From Bacteroidota bacterium (GTDB taxonomy: Bacteria; Bacteroidota; Rhodothermia; Rhodothermales; UBA10348), in assembly GCA_027622005.1 (NCBI GenBank), contig JAQBZH010000024.1, positions 1-34,824 on the forward strand: a stretch of 34,824 nucleotides of DNA, in the 5' to 3' direction. A model generated the notes under the pieces. That model made no database searches. It had not been told where the DNA came from and saw only the letters and a list, made by a program, of their open reading frames with translations. A program made the translations under genes and the position numbers. This document shows, one piece after another, positions 1 to 8,459 of this stretch (its first letter is position 1; every line of letters starts with the position of its first letter).

Positions 1-67
1 TCGAAGAGGCCGGCCCACTTTTTTATTACCCTTTTGGAACGAATGAGGGTCAGTAAGCTGAAACGGC

Positions 68-1555
68 CTACTTCATCACTCCGGTATGCTCTTTGATTTG
101 AGGATATTGCTGGAGGATACCCAGTTCAACCATCAACGTCTCGATGTCCTCAATTTCCATGGGCAGAAAATCCGAGACGATTTCAGCGCGGTCCTTATGG
201 ATGATTATCAGGTCTTCTAGGCGGATATAGATGTTCTCTTCAGGCACACGCAGGGCCGGCTCAATCGTAAAAACCATTCCTTCTCTTAGCGGGCCATCAA
301 ACGTTCCAACGTCATGTGTAGCCATCCCTACACCGTGACCCAAACGGCCGCTGCCAGGAGCTTGTGCTCCGGCCTCGTAAGACTGAACGAATCGTTCAGC
401 AGCTTCGCGATGGTTTGCCTTGGTAAATCGCCATCCTGCCAACGTAGTCCGCATAGAAGCCGCAGCTTCTTTTTTAATCTCATTGGCCGTAACACCGGGT
501 CGAATCCGATCCAGAATAGCCCGGTACGCGCGAACGTAAAACCCGTACAGCTCTCTCTGTTCTGTTGAAAAACGACCATTCACCGGCATCATTCGGGTTA
601 CATCCGACATGTAATACCCCACGTCGGGGGCATAATCCATCAGCAAAAGTTCGCCATCCTGCATAGTGCGCGCACCTTGATGGTAATGCGGGAATGGGGC
701 GTTGGGACCGCTGGCAATCAGCGAATAATAAGCGTCGCCTTGGGCGCCATGTCGGTAGTAAATGAACTTAGCTAACGCGTCTACTTCGCGTTCAACTACC
801 CCCGGTTCAACAGATCGCATCGCCTCCATAATGGCCAAACTAGCCAGATTGGTGGCTTTTCGGATGATATCCAACTCTAACGGGCTTTTTATAAGCCGCA
901 ATTCATCCAAAATGGGGTTCAAATCGGTAATTTGGAATCCTGGAAAGCGCTCTTCGAGCAACCCGATAAAGTGAGCCTCGCGGGACGGCCGGCCGTCCCA
1001 AGGGTCCGACAATCGATCCGTAATGCGCCTAATACCGAGATCCCGACTTTCAGCGAATCCTTCCGCAGGCTGAAAAAGGGTGTAAATGGTATTGGTTGAA
1101 TTTCTTCGAAGTATGCTCCCCAATTCGACACTGAGGTCTTCAACCGCGGCCACGCGGTCAATACCAGAAAGCGTGCGAGCCAATTCTGCATCCTCAAAGG
1201 AGAGTAGTTTGCCTTCGCTTCGTTCCCGCCCTTCCTTTCGGTGTTCCAAATAAAGAGTGGTTTGTCGGGTGCTCCCATTGAGTACCAAATACGAGTGCGG
1301 CACTTCAATACCGGACAAGTAATAAAATTCGTTGGATTGACGAAATTTTACGTAGCCGCGAACGGTGGCTTCACCTTGAACGACTGCCACGGCCCCGGGC
1401 CCGATGGCGTCGTAAACTTTCTCTCGACGGGCCGAAAATTCAGCGGGTGGAAAATCTTGGGTGAACAGGGGTGCGTCTTGCGCGGAAGTGAATTGGACGT
1501 TGGGCGTCCAGAGGATCAATCCCAACAAAAAAACAAACGGGGTTCTTGTTGACAT
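68..1555 (-). CDS. Secreted Xaa-Pro aminopeptidase (M24B)
   Basis: This 495-residue protein is a proline-specific metallo-aminopeptidase that removes N-terminal residues preceding proline. An N-terminal signal peptide (hydrophobic FVFLLGLILW, cleavage probably near residue 25) indicates export. An aminopeptidase-P N-terminal domain (about 35-190) precedes the pita-bread M24 domain (about 225-480). All five expected dinuclear metal ligands are visible: D307, D318, H407 in GHGVGMATHDVG, E432 in FTIEPAL and E447 in IRLEDL. The length fits the AMP_N plus M24 family. It is read toward the left edge, away from the repeat-rich gap. The first ATG directly precedes the signal peptide, so the start is well supported. 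The family is certain; peptide substrates are unknown. Confidence 0.93.
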   Translation of the reverse strand: MSTRTPFVFLLGLILWTPNVQFTSAQDAPLFTQDFPPAEFSARREKVYDAIGPGAVAVVQGEATVRGYVKFRQSNEFYYLSGIEVPHSYLVLNGSTRQTTLYLEHRKEGRERSEGKLLSFEDAELARTLSGIDRVAAVEDLSVELGSILRRNSTNTIYTLFQPAEGFAESRDLGIRRITDRLSDPWDGRPSREAHFIGLLEERFPGFQITDLNPILDELRLIKSPLELDIIRKATNLASLAIMEAMRSVEPGVVEREVDALAKFIYYRHGAQGDAYYSLIASGPNAPFPHYHQGARTMQDGELLLMDYAPDVGYYMSDVTRMMPVNGRFSTEQRELYGFYVRAYRAILDRIRPGVTANEIKKEAAASMRTTLAGWRFTKANHREAAERFVQSYEAGAQAPGSGRLGHGVGMATHDVGTFDGPLREGMVFTIEPALRVPEENIYIRLEDLIIIHKDRAEIVSDFLPMEIEDIETLMVELGILQQYPQIKEHTGVMK

Positions 1556-1628
1556 AATAGTGTGACGGGATCGCCGTTAGGTGGAAGTTACTCAATCTAC
1601 AAAAGCTGCTATTTTATGCACACAAAAA

Positions 1629-1754
1629 TTAGCGCGGTACGGAAAAATATTGGATCGAGAAGTGGCCTCCTCGAGCAAGAATGACGGCATTCTCGTAAGC
1701 CCAGTGATCGAGCGCTTTGCTGATAAACTTACTTCCATAGTCAACCTGAATGCG
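1629..1754 (-). pseudogene. IS3-family transposase (integrase core) remnant
   Basis: The minus strand reads RIQVDYGSKFISKALDHWAY followed by ENAVIL and then diverges to a stop. This closely matches the DDE integrase-core block of IS3-family OrfB proteins, where the family pattern is RVDNGPEFxSxALDxWAYENGV; the catalytic aspartate is the D of QVDYG. The usual asparagine after that D is Y, the FSRPGKPTDN block that should follow is missing or scrambled, and there is no start codon, upstream half or terminal inverted repeat. It is a short decayed relic of about 42 codons. The assignment rests on motif memory and is fairly sure for this block; the IS subgroup is uncertain. Confidence 0.72.
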
Positions 1755-1850
1755 TCTGGGTGTTGGGGGGGGGTCGAACGTGGTTAAGTGGCGCAATACC
1801 CTTCAAATGCCTTTGTATGGCACTCCCGAGTCACTTTATTGCTTATCAAG

Positions 1851-2153
1851 TGGCGCGATATCCTACCCATTGGCGCAATTGATCGATTTGTGACGCGATT
1901 CCTCCTCCACACGGCGCGATATCGTCCAATTTGGCGCCATTCCGTTTTTTTAAATTGATTGAACACTAATCAGCTCGCGCACCAGGGGGCGGGTGGTTGC
2001 CGTACCCTTCGTTCCCCATGCTTTGACCTATCCCGCTCGCAACGCCAACAGCCCCTCTTGAAATCGCGCCAAAGAGATTGAGATCGCGCCATAAATAACC
2101 GGTAACGCGCCAGAAATAGCCCCAATTGCGCCATTTGCTCTAAGATAGCGCCA
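1851..2153. repeat. Mirror-symmetric array of 9-bp TGGCGCRAT repeats, 20-21 bp period
   Basis: Five direct copies of a TGGCGCGAT/TGGCGCAAT-type 9-mer start at 1851, 1871, 1891, 1912 and 1932. Five reverse-complement copies (ATCGCGCCA type) occupy 2063-2071, 2083-2091, 2104-2112, 2125-2133 and 2145-2153. Steps outward from the centre are 20, 21, 20, 20 on the left and 20, 21, 21, 20 on the right, so the arms mirror each other to within one base about an axis near 2002. The 11-12 base spacers differ from one another. The copy at 1932 has a palindromic TGGCGCCA core. The period is close to two helical turns and not a multiple of three, which argues for same-face protein binding rather than coding. 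Function unknown. Confidence 0.85.
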
Positions 2154-2354
2154 TCATTAAATCCGAATTTTAGAAGGCGGGTGCTCAATATCATCCAAAA
2201 CTGGCTTAAAAGACGTCTTTTTAGCGGCGGAAGTGGATTATGATTGAGTTGATGAACGAATCGCGCCACTTTGACCTCGGCGCATACCCCCTAACACCTA
2301 CTCACTAACACCGAAAAACGCACAATTCTCTACAACGAGATCAATCCTCGTTTG

Positions 2355-2474
2355 GGCGGTGGCGGCGGCGGTGGCGGCGGTGGTGACGGCTGTGGTGACG
2401 GCGGCGGTGGCGGTGGTAACGGCGGTGGTGACGGCGGCGGCGCTGGTGGTGGTGGTGGCGGCGGGGGCGGTGGA
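2355..2474 (+). repeat. GGC/GGT glycine-codon simple-repeat tract
   Basis: About 120 bases consist almost entirely of GGC and GGT triplets with scattered GAC, AAC, TGT and GCT. Read on the plus strand in one frame they give long polyglycine runs with D, N and C interruptions, followed by MVILM and a stop at 2490-2492. The frame closes upstream at a TAA (2292-2294) with no ATG between, so I do not call a gene. Polyglycine linkers of this kind can lie near the C-termini of surface proteins, so it could be a relic of one. The opposite strand gives polyproline. The G-rich strand may also form quadruplex-like structure. Confidence 0.7.
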
Positions 2475-2605
2475 ATGGTAATTTTGATGTAGTATATTGA
2501 CGGACGCGCCATAGCATGAGAAGTGTCTTTTGGGAAGCTTTTCACGGCCTCTTTGGACGGTTTTGGCGCATTTCACTGCCTCATTGAATACCATTCTCTC
2601 GTATC

Positions 2606-3910
2606 ATGAAATTTCTAAATTCGGCCACCAAGCTGACCCTGCTTTTGGCCATTATGCTCTTTAGCGCTTGTACGCCAGCTGCTGAAACGGAAGAAGAACT
2701 TGTCGAGCGTGCGCGCGGCATTCACGACCGCGTCATTACGCTGGATACTCACGACGACATTAGCGTTGCTAACTTCACAGAAGAACGCAACTACACCATG
2801 GATCTAGGCAACCAAGTGAACATCCCGAAAATGGTCGCAGGCGGCCTGGATGTGGCGTGGTTGGTGGTCTACGTTGGTCAGGGTGAGCTAACCGAAGAAG
2901 GATTTGCCCAGGCGAATGCAGATGCATTAGCCAAATTCGATGCTATTCACTGGCTGACTGAAGTCAAGGCCCCGGATCAAATCGAATTGGCTTTGACCTC
3001 GGACGACGTCCGACGCATCGTTGCCTCGGGTAAGCGAGTTGCTATGATTGCCATTGAAAACGCCTATCAAGTTGGAATGGATATCGGCAATATCAAGAAA
3101 TTCCAAGAGCTTGGTGGTCGCTATATGTCGTTGTCGCACAATGGACACAGCCAGTTTTCTGACTCGAATACCGGAGAACGGGACTCTACCTGGCTCTATA
3201 ACGGTTTGAGCGAAATGGGTAAGGAAGCAGTCGCTGAAATGAACAAGTGGGGGATTATGATAGATCTCTCCCACCCTTCAAAGTTGGCTAACATGCAAGC
3301 GATGGCACTATCGCAAGCACCGGTTATTGCATCTCACTCGTCTGCTCGTGCCATGAACGACGTCAGCCGGAATATGGATGATGAGCAACTTATGGCTCTA
3401 AAAGCCAACGGAGGCGTCATTCAAACGGTTGCGTTCAAGAGCTATGTGAACTCGGCTAAAAATGATCTATATGCGTCCGCATCCGATTCTCTGCGTAACT
3501 CCATTGCGGCCGAAATGGGAATCACCCTGATTTCTGACCGTCGGGAGTTATTTCAAATGCCAGCTGAACAGCGCGATGCTTACATGGCTTCTGTAGCCCC
3601 CGTTAGCGAAGCTTTTGAAGCTCGTCGAGGAGAAATCACAGCAGAACCCGTAAACGTTGCCGATTTTGTCGACCACATTGACTATCTGGTCAAGCTGATT
3701 GGCATCGATCACGTAGGCATTAGTTCTGATTTTGATGGCGGCGGCGGTGTTGAAGGCTGGAACGATGCTTCCGAGACGTTTAACGTCACGCTTGAATTGG
3801 TTCGCCGAGGCTATACCGAAGAAGAAATCGGCAAAATGTGGAGCGGAAACTTGCTCCGGGTTCTCGACGAGGTTCAGCGCATTGCGGGAGAAATCCAAGG
3901 CCCAGGTTAA
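2606..3910 (+). CDS. Lipoprotein membrane dipeptidase, M19 family
   Basis: This 434-residue protein belongs to the renal-dipeptidase family of zinc enzymes that hydrolyse dipeptides. The N-terminus is a lipoprotein signal (hydrophobic [10 protein letters not shown], lipobox FSAC), so it is probably anchored in the envelope through that cysteine. Expected binuclear zinc ligands are present: H49 and D51 in THDD, the bridging E151 in AIENAY, H223 in DLSHPS and H244 in ASHSSA. The C-terminal [15 protein letters not shown] segment is also typical. It ends only 4 bases before glpK, so the two are probably co-transcribed, although no link between dipeptide and glycerol metabolism is obvious. No Shine-Dalgarno sequence precedes the ATG. 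Family sure; natural substrate unknown. Confidence 0.93.
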   Translation: MKFLNSATKLTLLLAIMLFSACTPAAETEEELVERARGIHDRVITLDTHDDISVANFTEERNYTMDLGNQVNIPKMVAGGLDVAWLVVYVGQGELTEEGFAQANADALAKFDAIHWLTEVKAPDQIELALTSDDVRRIVASGKRVAMIAIENAYQVGMDIGNIKKFQELGGRYMSLSHNGHSQFSDSNTGERDSTWLYNGLSEMGKEAVAEMNKWGIMIDLSHPSKLANMQAMALSQAPVIASHSSARAMNDVSRNMDDEQLMALKANGGVIQTVAFKSYVNSAKNDLYASASDSLRNSIAAEMGITLISDRRELFQMPAEQRDAYMASVAPVSEAFEARRGEITAEPVNVADFVDHIDYLVKLIGIDHVGISSDFDGGGGVEGWNDASETFNVTLELVRRGYTEEEIGKMWSGNLLRVLDEVQRIAGEIQGPG

Positions 3911-3914
3911 TTCC

Positions 3915-5399
3915 ATGATACTCGCACTCGACCAGGGAACGACAAGCTCTAGAGCCATTTTGTTTGATCATGCTGGTTCGATTGTAGGGGTTGCTCAGGA
4001 GGAGTTTGAGCAGATCTTCCCTACTCCTGGCTGGGTGGAGCATAATCCAAAGGACATCTGGCGGTCGCAATTGGCGACCGCCAGAAAGGTCCTCATAGAC
4101 TGCGGCGTAAAGACATCCGACGTTAAAGCCATTGGGATCACCAATCAACGGGAAACAACTGTCGTTTGGGACCGACGCACCGGCGAACCCATCTACAATG
4201 CCATCGTCTGGCAGGATCGTCGAACGGCCGCAGCCTGCGATGCTCTCCGTTCAAATGGACGGGCCCCCCTATTTCAACAAAAAACAGGGCTCGTTTTAGA
4301 CGCTTATTTCTCCGGAACCAAAGTCCAGTGGATTTTGGATCATGTAAAAGGCGCGCGAGACCTTGCCAATCAAGGCCATTTGGCTTTCGGAACCATAGAT
4401 TCGTGGCTTATTTGGAATCTAACCGGAGGGAAAACGCACGTGACGGATGCCAGTAATGCTTCCCGGACGCTGTTGTGCAACATTCATTCGGTGGCCTGGG
4501 ACCCAGAGCTGTGTCAGATTTTAGACGTTCCGCTGAGTCTGCTCCCTGAAATCGTTTCGTCTAGCGCCGTTGTAGCGCACACCCAAGCCGATTTGTTTGG
4601 CTCGGCCATCCCGATTGCGGGAATTGCCGGTGACCAGCAGGCCGCTCTGTTCGGTCAAGGCTGCGTGCAGGCCGGAATGGTTAAAAACACCTATGGAACC
4701 GGGTGTTTTATGCTGATGAATACCGGCACGAAGCCAGTACCATCAACCAACAATTTGCTCACAACCATCGCCTGGCAAATCGGCGGAAAAACCGAATACG
4801 CTTTGGAAGGCAGCGTATTTATTGGCGGCGCCGTGGTCCAATGGCTTCGAGATGGATTGGAGTTCGTGGGCGCCTCATCTGAAATTGAGGCGTTGGCCAT
4901 GGAGGTAAAATCGTCAGACGGAGTGGTGGTGGTTCCAGCGTTCACGGGTCTGGGTGCTCCGCATTGGGATGCCTATGCTCGGGGGACCATTTTTGGACTG
5001 ACCCGCGGCTCCACAAAGGCCCACATTGCTCGGGCCGCCCTTGAAAGTATCGCATTTCAAGTTTCTGATGTAATCCATGCCATGGAAAAGGACGCTGGAA
5101 TCGCTTTAGCTGAACTGAGAGTCGACGGGGGCGCTTCAGCCAACGATCTACTCATGCAGTTTCAAGCCGACGTGCTTCAAACCACTGTCATTCGACCCAA
5201 AATTCTTGAAACAACGGCTCTCGGGGCGGCTTTTCTGGCCGGTTTAGCGGTATCGTTCTGGAAAAATTCGGATGAAGTCAACGCTTATTGGCAGGTCGAT
5301 CATACGTTCGCTCCTTCCCCCATCGACGACCAAATGAAAGGCCTGATTCGCAATTGGAATCGCGCGCTTGATCGAACCAAAGGCTGGATTTCCGAATGA
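3915..5399 (+). CDS. glpK: Glycerol kinase
   Basis: GlpK (494 residues) phosphorylates glycerol to sn-glycerol 3-phosphate with ATP in the cytoplasm. The FGGY carbohydrate-kinase fold is recognisable from [16 protein letters not shown] at the extreme N-terminus (phosphate-binding loop), [10 protein letters not shown], the nucleotide-binding [13 protein letters not shown] and [12 protein letters not shown] segments, and the C-terminal [18 protein letters not shown]. Length matches the usual about 500 residues. The frame stays open upstream to 3732, but that stretch overlaps the dipeptidase gene and has no kinase homology; the ATG at 3915 directly precedes the conserved start. The stop overlaps the glpD start (ATGA, 5396-5399), implying translational coupling and matched expression with the next enzyme. 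Confidence 0.97.
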   Translation: MILALDQGTTSSRAILFDHAGSIVGVAQEEFEQIFPTPGWVEHNPKDIWRSQLATARKVLIDCGVKTSDVKAIGITNQRETTVVWDRRTGEPIYNAIVWQDRRTAAACDALRSNGRAPLFQQKTGLVLDAYFSGTKVQWILDHVKGARDLANQGHLAFGTIDSWLIWNLTGGKTHVTDASNASRTLLCNIHSVAWDPELCQILDVPLSLLPEIVSSSAVVAHTQADLFGSAIPIAGIAGDQQAALFGQGCVQAGMVKNTYGTGCFMLMNTGTKPVPSTNNLLTTIAWQIGGKTEYALEGSVFIGGAVVQWLRDGLEFVGASSEIEALAMEVKSSDGVVVVPAFTGLGAPHWDAYARGTIFGLTRGSTKAHIARAALESIAFQVSDVIHAMEKDAGIALAELRVDGGASANDLLMQFQADVLQTTVIRPKILETTALGAAFLAGLAVSFWKNSDEVNAYWQVDHTFAPSPIDDQMKGLIRNWNRALDRTKGWISE

Positions 5400-6901
5400 T
5401 TCCGAGCCGAGACGAATTGCTGAAAAAAGCAGTCTCGACCAAACGTTGGGATATCATCATAATCGGTGGCGGCGCAACCGGGCTTGGTGTCGCGGTGGAT
5501 GCTGCAACCCGCGGATATACGACGCTCCTTGTGGAAGCCCGTGACTTCGGAAAAGGAACGTCGAGCAAAAGCACCAAATTGATTCACGGCGGCGTCCGGT
5601 ACCTCAGGCAGGGCAATATTAAGATGGTTATGAAAGCGCTTCGAGAGCGTGGCCGACTTCTCAACAATGCCCCCCACATCGTACATCCGCTTCGATTTGT
5701 CGTGCCCTGTTATCGGTGGTGGCACAAACCCTGGTATGGGATTGGTTTGAAATTGTATGATGCATTGGCCCGAAATCTTGGAATTGCGCCATCCAAAATC
5801 TTGAATCGGGAAGAAACGCTCTCTTACGTGCCCGGAATTAATCCAGTAGGTCTTCGGGGCGGGGTCGAGTATTGGGATGGACAGTTTGACGATGCTCGCC
5901 TGCTCGTAAGTCTCGCTCAAACGGCCGTACTCAATCAAGCCATAGTTTTGAACTACGTCGAAGTCGTTGATTTGGTTAAAACTAAGGGTTTGGTAACCGG
6001 CGTTCGGGTGCGCGATGTTGAAAGTGGTACGACATTCGAATTGGAGGCCCAGTCGGTAATCAATGCAACTGGAATCGAGACCGATTTTGTACGTCGCATG
6101 GACAACGTCGCCGCCGCCCCGATGATGCAGGCCGCGCAGGGGATCCATGTCGTAGTAGATTCTTCGTTTTTATCTACGGATACGGCCATTATGATTCCAG
6201 ACACCGACGATGGTCGGGTCTTATTCGGAGTCCCTTGGCACGGGAAACTGCTTGTAGGCACGACCGATACGCCGCGGGAAGAAATCAGCAAGGAGCCGGA
6301 GCCGCTCGAAGTTGAAATCGACTATCTCATTTCTCACATCGCCCGGTATCTTTCAAAGCCATTCACCCGAAAGGATGTATTAAGCGTGTTCGCAGGACTC
6401 AGACCCCTGGTGCGTGCGAATAAAGCCGAAACCAAGTCGATTTCACGCGACCACACCTTAGAAGTATCTGCTTCTGGTCTGGTAACCATAACGGGGGGAA
6501 AATGGACCACTTACCGACAAATGGCTGAGGATGCGATTAATAGAGCCGAGCGGGCTTTAGGTAGACCCAGGCGCCCGAGCATTACGCGAACACTCGCTTT
6601 AAGCGATAGGACTTCGAGTGATGCTACATCTGGATCCGGATCGAAGCAGATTCATCCCGATCTTCCTTATACCGAGGACGACGTTCGGCGCGCCGTGACC
6701 GACGAATGGGCACGATCCGTTGAAGACGTATTGGCGCGCCGAACGAGGAGCCTGTTTTTGAACGCCGCCGTCGCAATGGAGGTGGCTCCAAAGGTTGCTA
6801 ACCTAATGGCCAATGAACTCGGCTGGGACGAAAACCGGCAACAAAGTGAAGTGAAAGGCTTTCTTCAAGTTGCGAAAATTTATTCCGTACACCATATTTG
6901 A
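5396..6901 (+). CDS. glpD: FAD-dependent glycerol-3-phosphate dehydrogenase
   Basis: GlpD (501 residues) oxidises sn-glycerol 3-phosphate to dihydroxyacetone phosphate at the membrane and feeds electrons to quinone. The N-terminal FAD Rossmann signature [20 protein letters not shown] is followed by the family block [37 protein letters not shown] and the C-terminal [17 protein letters not shown] are further GlpD/GlpA hallmarks. The C-terminal helical domain (about 400-501) is present, so the gene is complete. It overlaps glpK by 4 bases. Its product enters glycolysis; an aldolase gene lies at 24527 but is not linked in an operon. Confident. Confidence 0.96.
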   Translation: MIPSRDELLKKAVSTKRWDIIIIGGGATGLGVAVDAATRGYTTLLVEARDFGKGTSSKSTKLIHGGVRYLRQGNIKMVMKALRERGRLLNNAPHIVHPLRFVVPCYRWWHKPWYGIGLKLYDALARNLGIAPSKILNREETLSYVPGINPVGLRGGVEYWDGQFDDARLLVSLAQTAVLNQAIVLNYVEVVDLVKTKGLVTGVRVRDVESGTTFELEAQSVINATGIETDFVRRMDNVAAAPMMQAAQGIHVVVDSSFLSTDTAIMIPDTDDGRVLFGVPWHGKLLVGTTDTPREEISKEPEPLEVEIDYLISHIARYLSKPFTRKDVLSVFAGLRPLVRANKAETKSISRDHTLEVSASGLVTITGGKWTTYRQMAEDAINRAERALGRPRRPSITRTLALSDRTSSDATSGSGSKQIHPDLPYTEDDVRRAVTDEWARSVEDVLARRTRSLFLNAAVAMEVAPKVANLMANELGWDENRQQSEVKGFLQVAKIYSVHHI

Positions 6902-6954
6902 ACGGTGTGCTTCGTATCAAGTATTGTACTGAAAAGCCCCATTACGTTAAGCAT

Positions 6955-7425
6955 GTTGTATGCAACCGCCGGAAGAATGTTAACTAACAACAGGCACTTG
7001 AAGTGAGAATAAAATTTTGGACAATTGCTTATTGGATACTTCTTATTTGTTGGGTGACCGGAGCGGCCCTATTCATGGCTCGAATTAAAGGGGGGTTCCT
7101 GACCAATTATTTATCAGACTTAACATTTCCTGCTTGGTATTACATTTATCTTCGGGGTCTCTCAACCACAGACCATAAGCTACCCAGACTGGTAGTTTTT
7201 AAGGACTGGTTTGGAAAATCACCTCAGAGAGCGTTGATATCAATTCTTTTTGTTGGCATCATTAGTGAGATAAAGACTTTCTATTGGCCGACAGGCATAA
7301 TCGCCGGAACTTTTGACTATTTAGATATCGCAGCGTACGCACTTGGACTTATAGTTTGCTTTTATTTTGACTTAAGGCAAATTCGACAAAATATTAGGGT
7401 TCGAGAGTAGGCGGCAGCGCACAAC
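6955..7425. repeat. Imperfect 16-bp inverted repeats bracketing a low-GC ORF
   Basis: Left arm 6955-6970 (GTTGTATGCAACCGCC) and right arm 7410-7425 (GGCGGCAGCGCACAAC) are inverted complements with 12 of 16 positions matching. They bracket the ORF at 7003-7410 exactly, the right arm beginning at the last base of its stop codon. A GTTAAGC sequence, fitting the integron core pattern GTTRRRY, lies just left at 6946-6952. The layout resembles a gene cassette or small insert, but I see no integrase and no canonical paired attC boxes, so the mobile-cassette reading is inference. Confidence 0.45.
7003..7410 (+). CDS. Small membrane protein, VanZ-like, unrecognised function
   Basis: I do not recognise a specific family. 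The 135-residue protein has a GTG start and about four hydrophobic segments (near residues 5-27, 35-50, 75-90 and 104-122), a basic tail ending IRQNIRVRE, and a GTFDYLDIAAYALG segment reminiscent of VanZ-like small membrane proteins, a weak resemblance only. Hand counting gives about 41% GC, below the roughly 50% of flanking genes. It interrupts the glycerol gene block between glpD and the phosphodiesterase and is bracketed by inverted repeats, suggesting later acquisition. Codons read sensibly throughout and the frame is intact. Function cannot be stated. Confidence 0.7.
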   Translation: MRIKFWTIAYWILLICWVTGAALFMARIKGGFLTNYLSDLTFPAWYYIYLRGLSTTDHKLPRLVVFKDWFGKSPQRALISILFVGIISEIKTFYWPTGIIAGTFDYLDIAAYALGLIVCFYFDLRQIRQNIRVRE

Positions 7426-7427
7426 TA

Positions 7428-8447
7428 ATGTTGCCTCAAAGAATGAATCATTCTCCAACGGTGCCCAGTAGGCCATTCGATCGATGTCGGAATCGACCAA
7501 ACTACAGTTGGTCGTCTTTTATATTCCTATTTTCATGTCTGGGTCTGTTAATTGGACCAGGTGGATGCACCCAACCTCCTTCTAACACCATGGACATCAA
7601 CACGATAGATGGAAAGCCGTTCGACCTTCAAGGGCATCGAGGTGCTCGGGGACTCCTACCTGAAAACACCATTCCTGCTTTTTTGCTCGCACTTGATATC
7701 GGTGTCACCACATTAGAAATGGACGCCGCTATTAGCCGCGACGGCGAAGTGATTCTTTCGCATGAGCCCTGGTTTTCAGCAGCCATTTGTTCGCACGCCG
7801 ATGGATCCCCCGTGACGCCGGAAGAAGAAAAGTCGCTCATTATATTCGAAATGACGGCCGCAGAGGTAGCCCAGTTTGACTGTGGTCTTCGAGGGCATCC
7901 CGGATTTCCGGAGCAACAACCGATGGCCGTTTTCAAGCCTCGATTGAAGGAGGTGATTACGGCCGTTAACGAACGCGTGGCGACACGAGGTCTCGTAGCC
8001 CCTCGGTACAATATTGAAATTAAGTCGAGCCCTGAAGGCGATGAGAAGTACCATCCATCGCCCGAAGAATTTGCCAGACAACTTTACGAAGTTTTAAAAG
8101 CCTTCAATTTGCTACAAATGGCGGACGTCCAGTCGTTTGACGCACGTGCATTGGAGGCCATGCACGCCATTGATCCATCGGTAAGATTAGTATGGCTGAT
8201 TGCCAACGAAGATGGAGTGGATACCAATCTGGCGAAGCTGACCTTTTTACCCGATATCTACAGTCCAAATTTCAATTTGGTTGATTCTGTGATGGTTTCC
8301 AGTTTGCATCAGAAAGGAGTGAAAGTGGTTCCGTGGACGGTTAATGACCCTCTGAAAATGAAAGAACTGATCGAGTTAGGAATTGATGGATTGATTACGG
8401 ATTATCCGGATCGCGGAAAGGCCCTTATTGAAGAATTAAACAAATAA
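7428..8447 (+). CDS. Exported glycerophosphodiester phosphodiesterase (GDPD)
   Basis: This 339-residue protein hydrolyses glycerophosphodiesters, the deacylated phospholipid headgroups, to sn-glycerol 3-phosphate plus an alcohol. A positively charged start leads to a hydrophobic stretch (SFIFLFSCLGLLIG) and GPGGC, a poor but possible lipobox, so it is probably exported or lipid-anchored. The GDPD TIM-barrel signature is complete: catalytic H70 in GHRGARG, PENT, metal ligands E97 and D99 in LEMD, and catalytic H112 in LSHEPW; the C-terminal GLITDYPD segment is also typical. An internal ATG at 7443 could be the true start. It ends 12 bases before the glycerol-channel gene, consistent with joint supply of glycerol compounds. 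Confidence 0.93.
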   Translation: MLPQRMNHSPTVPSRPFDRCRNRPNYSWSSFIFLFSCLGLLIGPGGCTQPPSNTMDINTIDGKPFDLQGHRGARGLLPENTIPAFLLALDIGVTTLEMDAAISRDGEVILSHEPWFSAAICSHADGSPVTPEEEKSLIIFEMTAAEVAQFDCGLRGHPGFPEQQPMAVFKPRLKEVITAVNERVATRGLVAPRYNIEIKSSPEGDEKYHPSPEEFARQLYEVLKAFNLLQMADVQSFDARALEAMHAIDPSVRLVWLIANEDGVDTNLAKLTFLPDIYSPNFNLVDSVMVSSLHQKGVKVVPWTVNDPLKMKELIELGIDGLITDYPDRGKALIEELNK

Positions 8448-8459
8448 AAACGTACGCAA

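Larger units (their letters stand above)
1556..2605. other. Gene-poor region with IS remnant, repeat array and Gly-codon tract
   Basis: About 1,050 bases contain no intact gene I can support. In order there is a broken IS3-type transposase fragment (1629-1754, minus), a G9 homopolymer (1765-1773), the symmetric 9-bp repeat array (1851-2153) with outlying copies at 1789-1797, 2260-2268, 2503-2511 and 2564-2572, and a GGC/GGT tract (2355-2474). Open frames here are low-complexity or have no recognisable protein character. The region separates the divergently read aminopeptidase and dipeptidase genes, so it must also hold both promoters, which I could not place. Confidence 0.75.

Noticed and set aside
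1851-2153. CRISPR array
   Set aside because: The repeat is only 9 bases with 11-12 base gaps and reverses orientation halfway; CRISPR repeats and spacers are much longer and unidirectional.
1970-2269. 99-residue minus-strand open frame across the repeat array
   Set aside because: It runs through the repeat units with no domain and no sensible protein pattern; the 20-21 base period does not keep frame.
2330-2545. Polyproline-type open frame on the minus strand
   Set aside because: It is the complement of the GGC/GGT tract; composition is forced by the simple repeat and there is no conserved start or domain.
3732-3914. Upstream extension of the glycerol kinase frame
   Set aside because: It overlaps the dipeptidase coding sequence and has no kinase similarity; the ATG at 3915 matches the family start.
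5300-6148. 282-residue minus-strand open frame inside glpD
   Set aside because: Shadow of a gene with clear GlpD motifs on the other strand.
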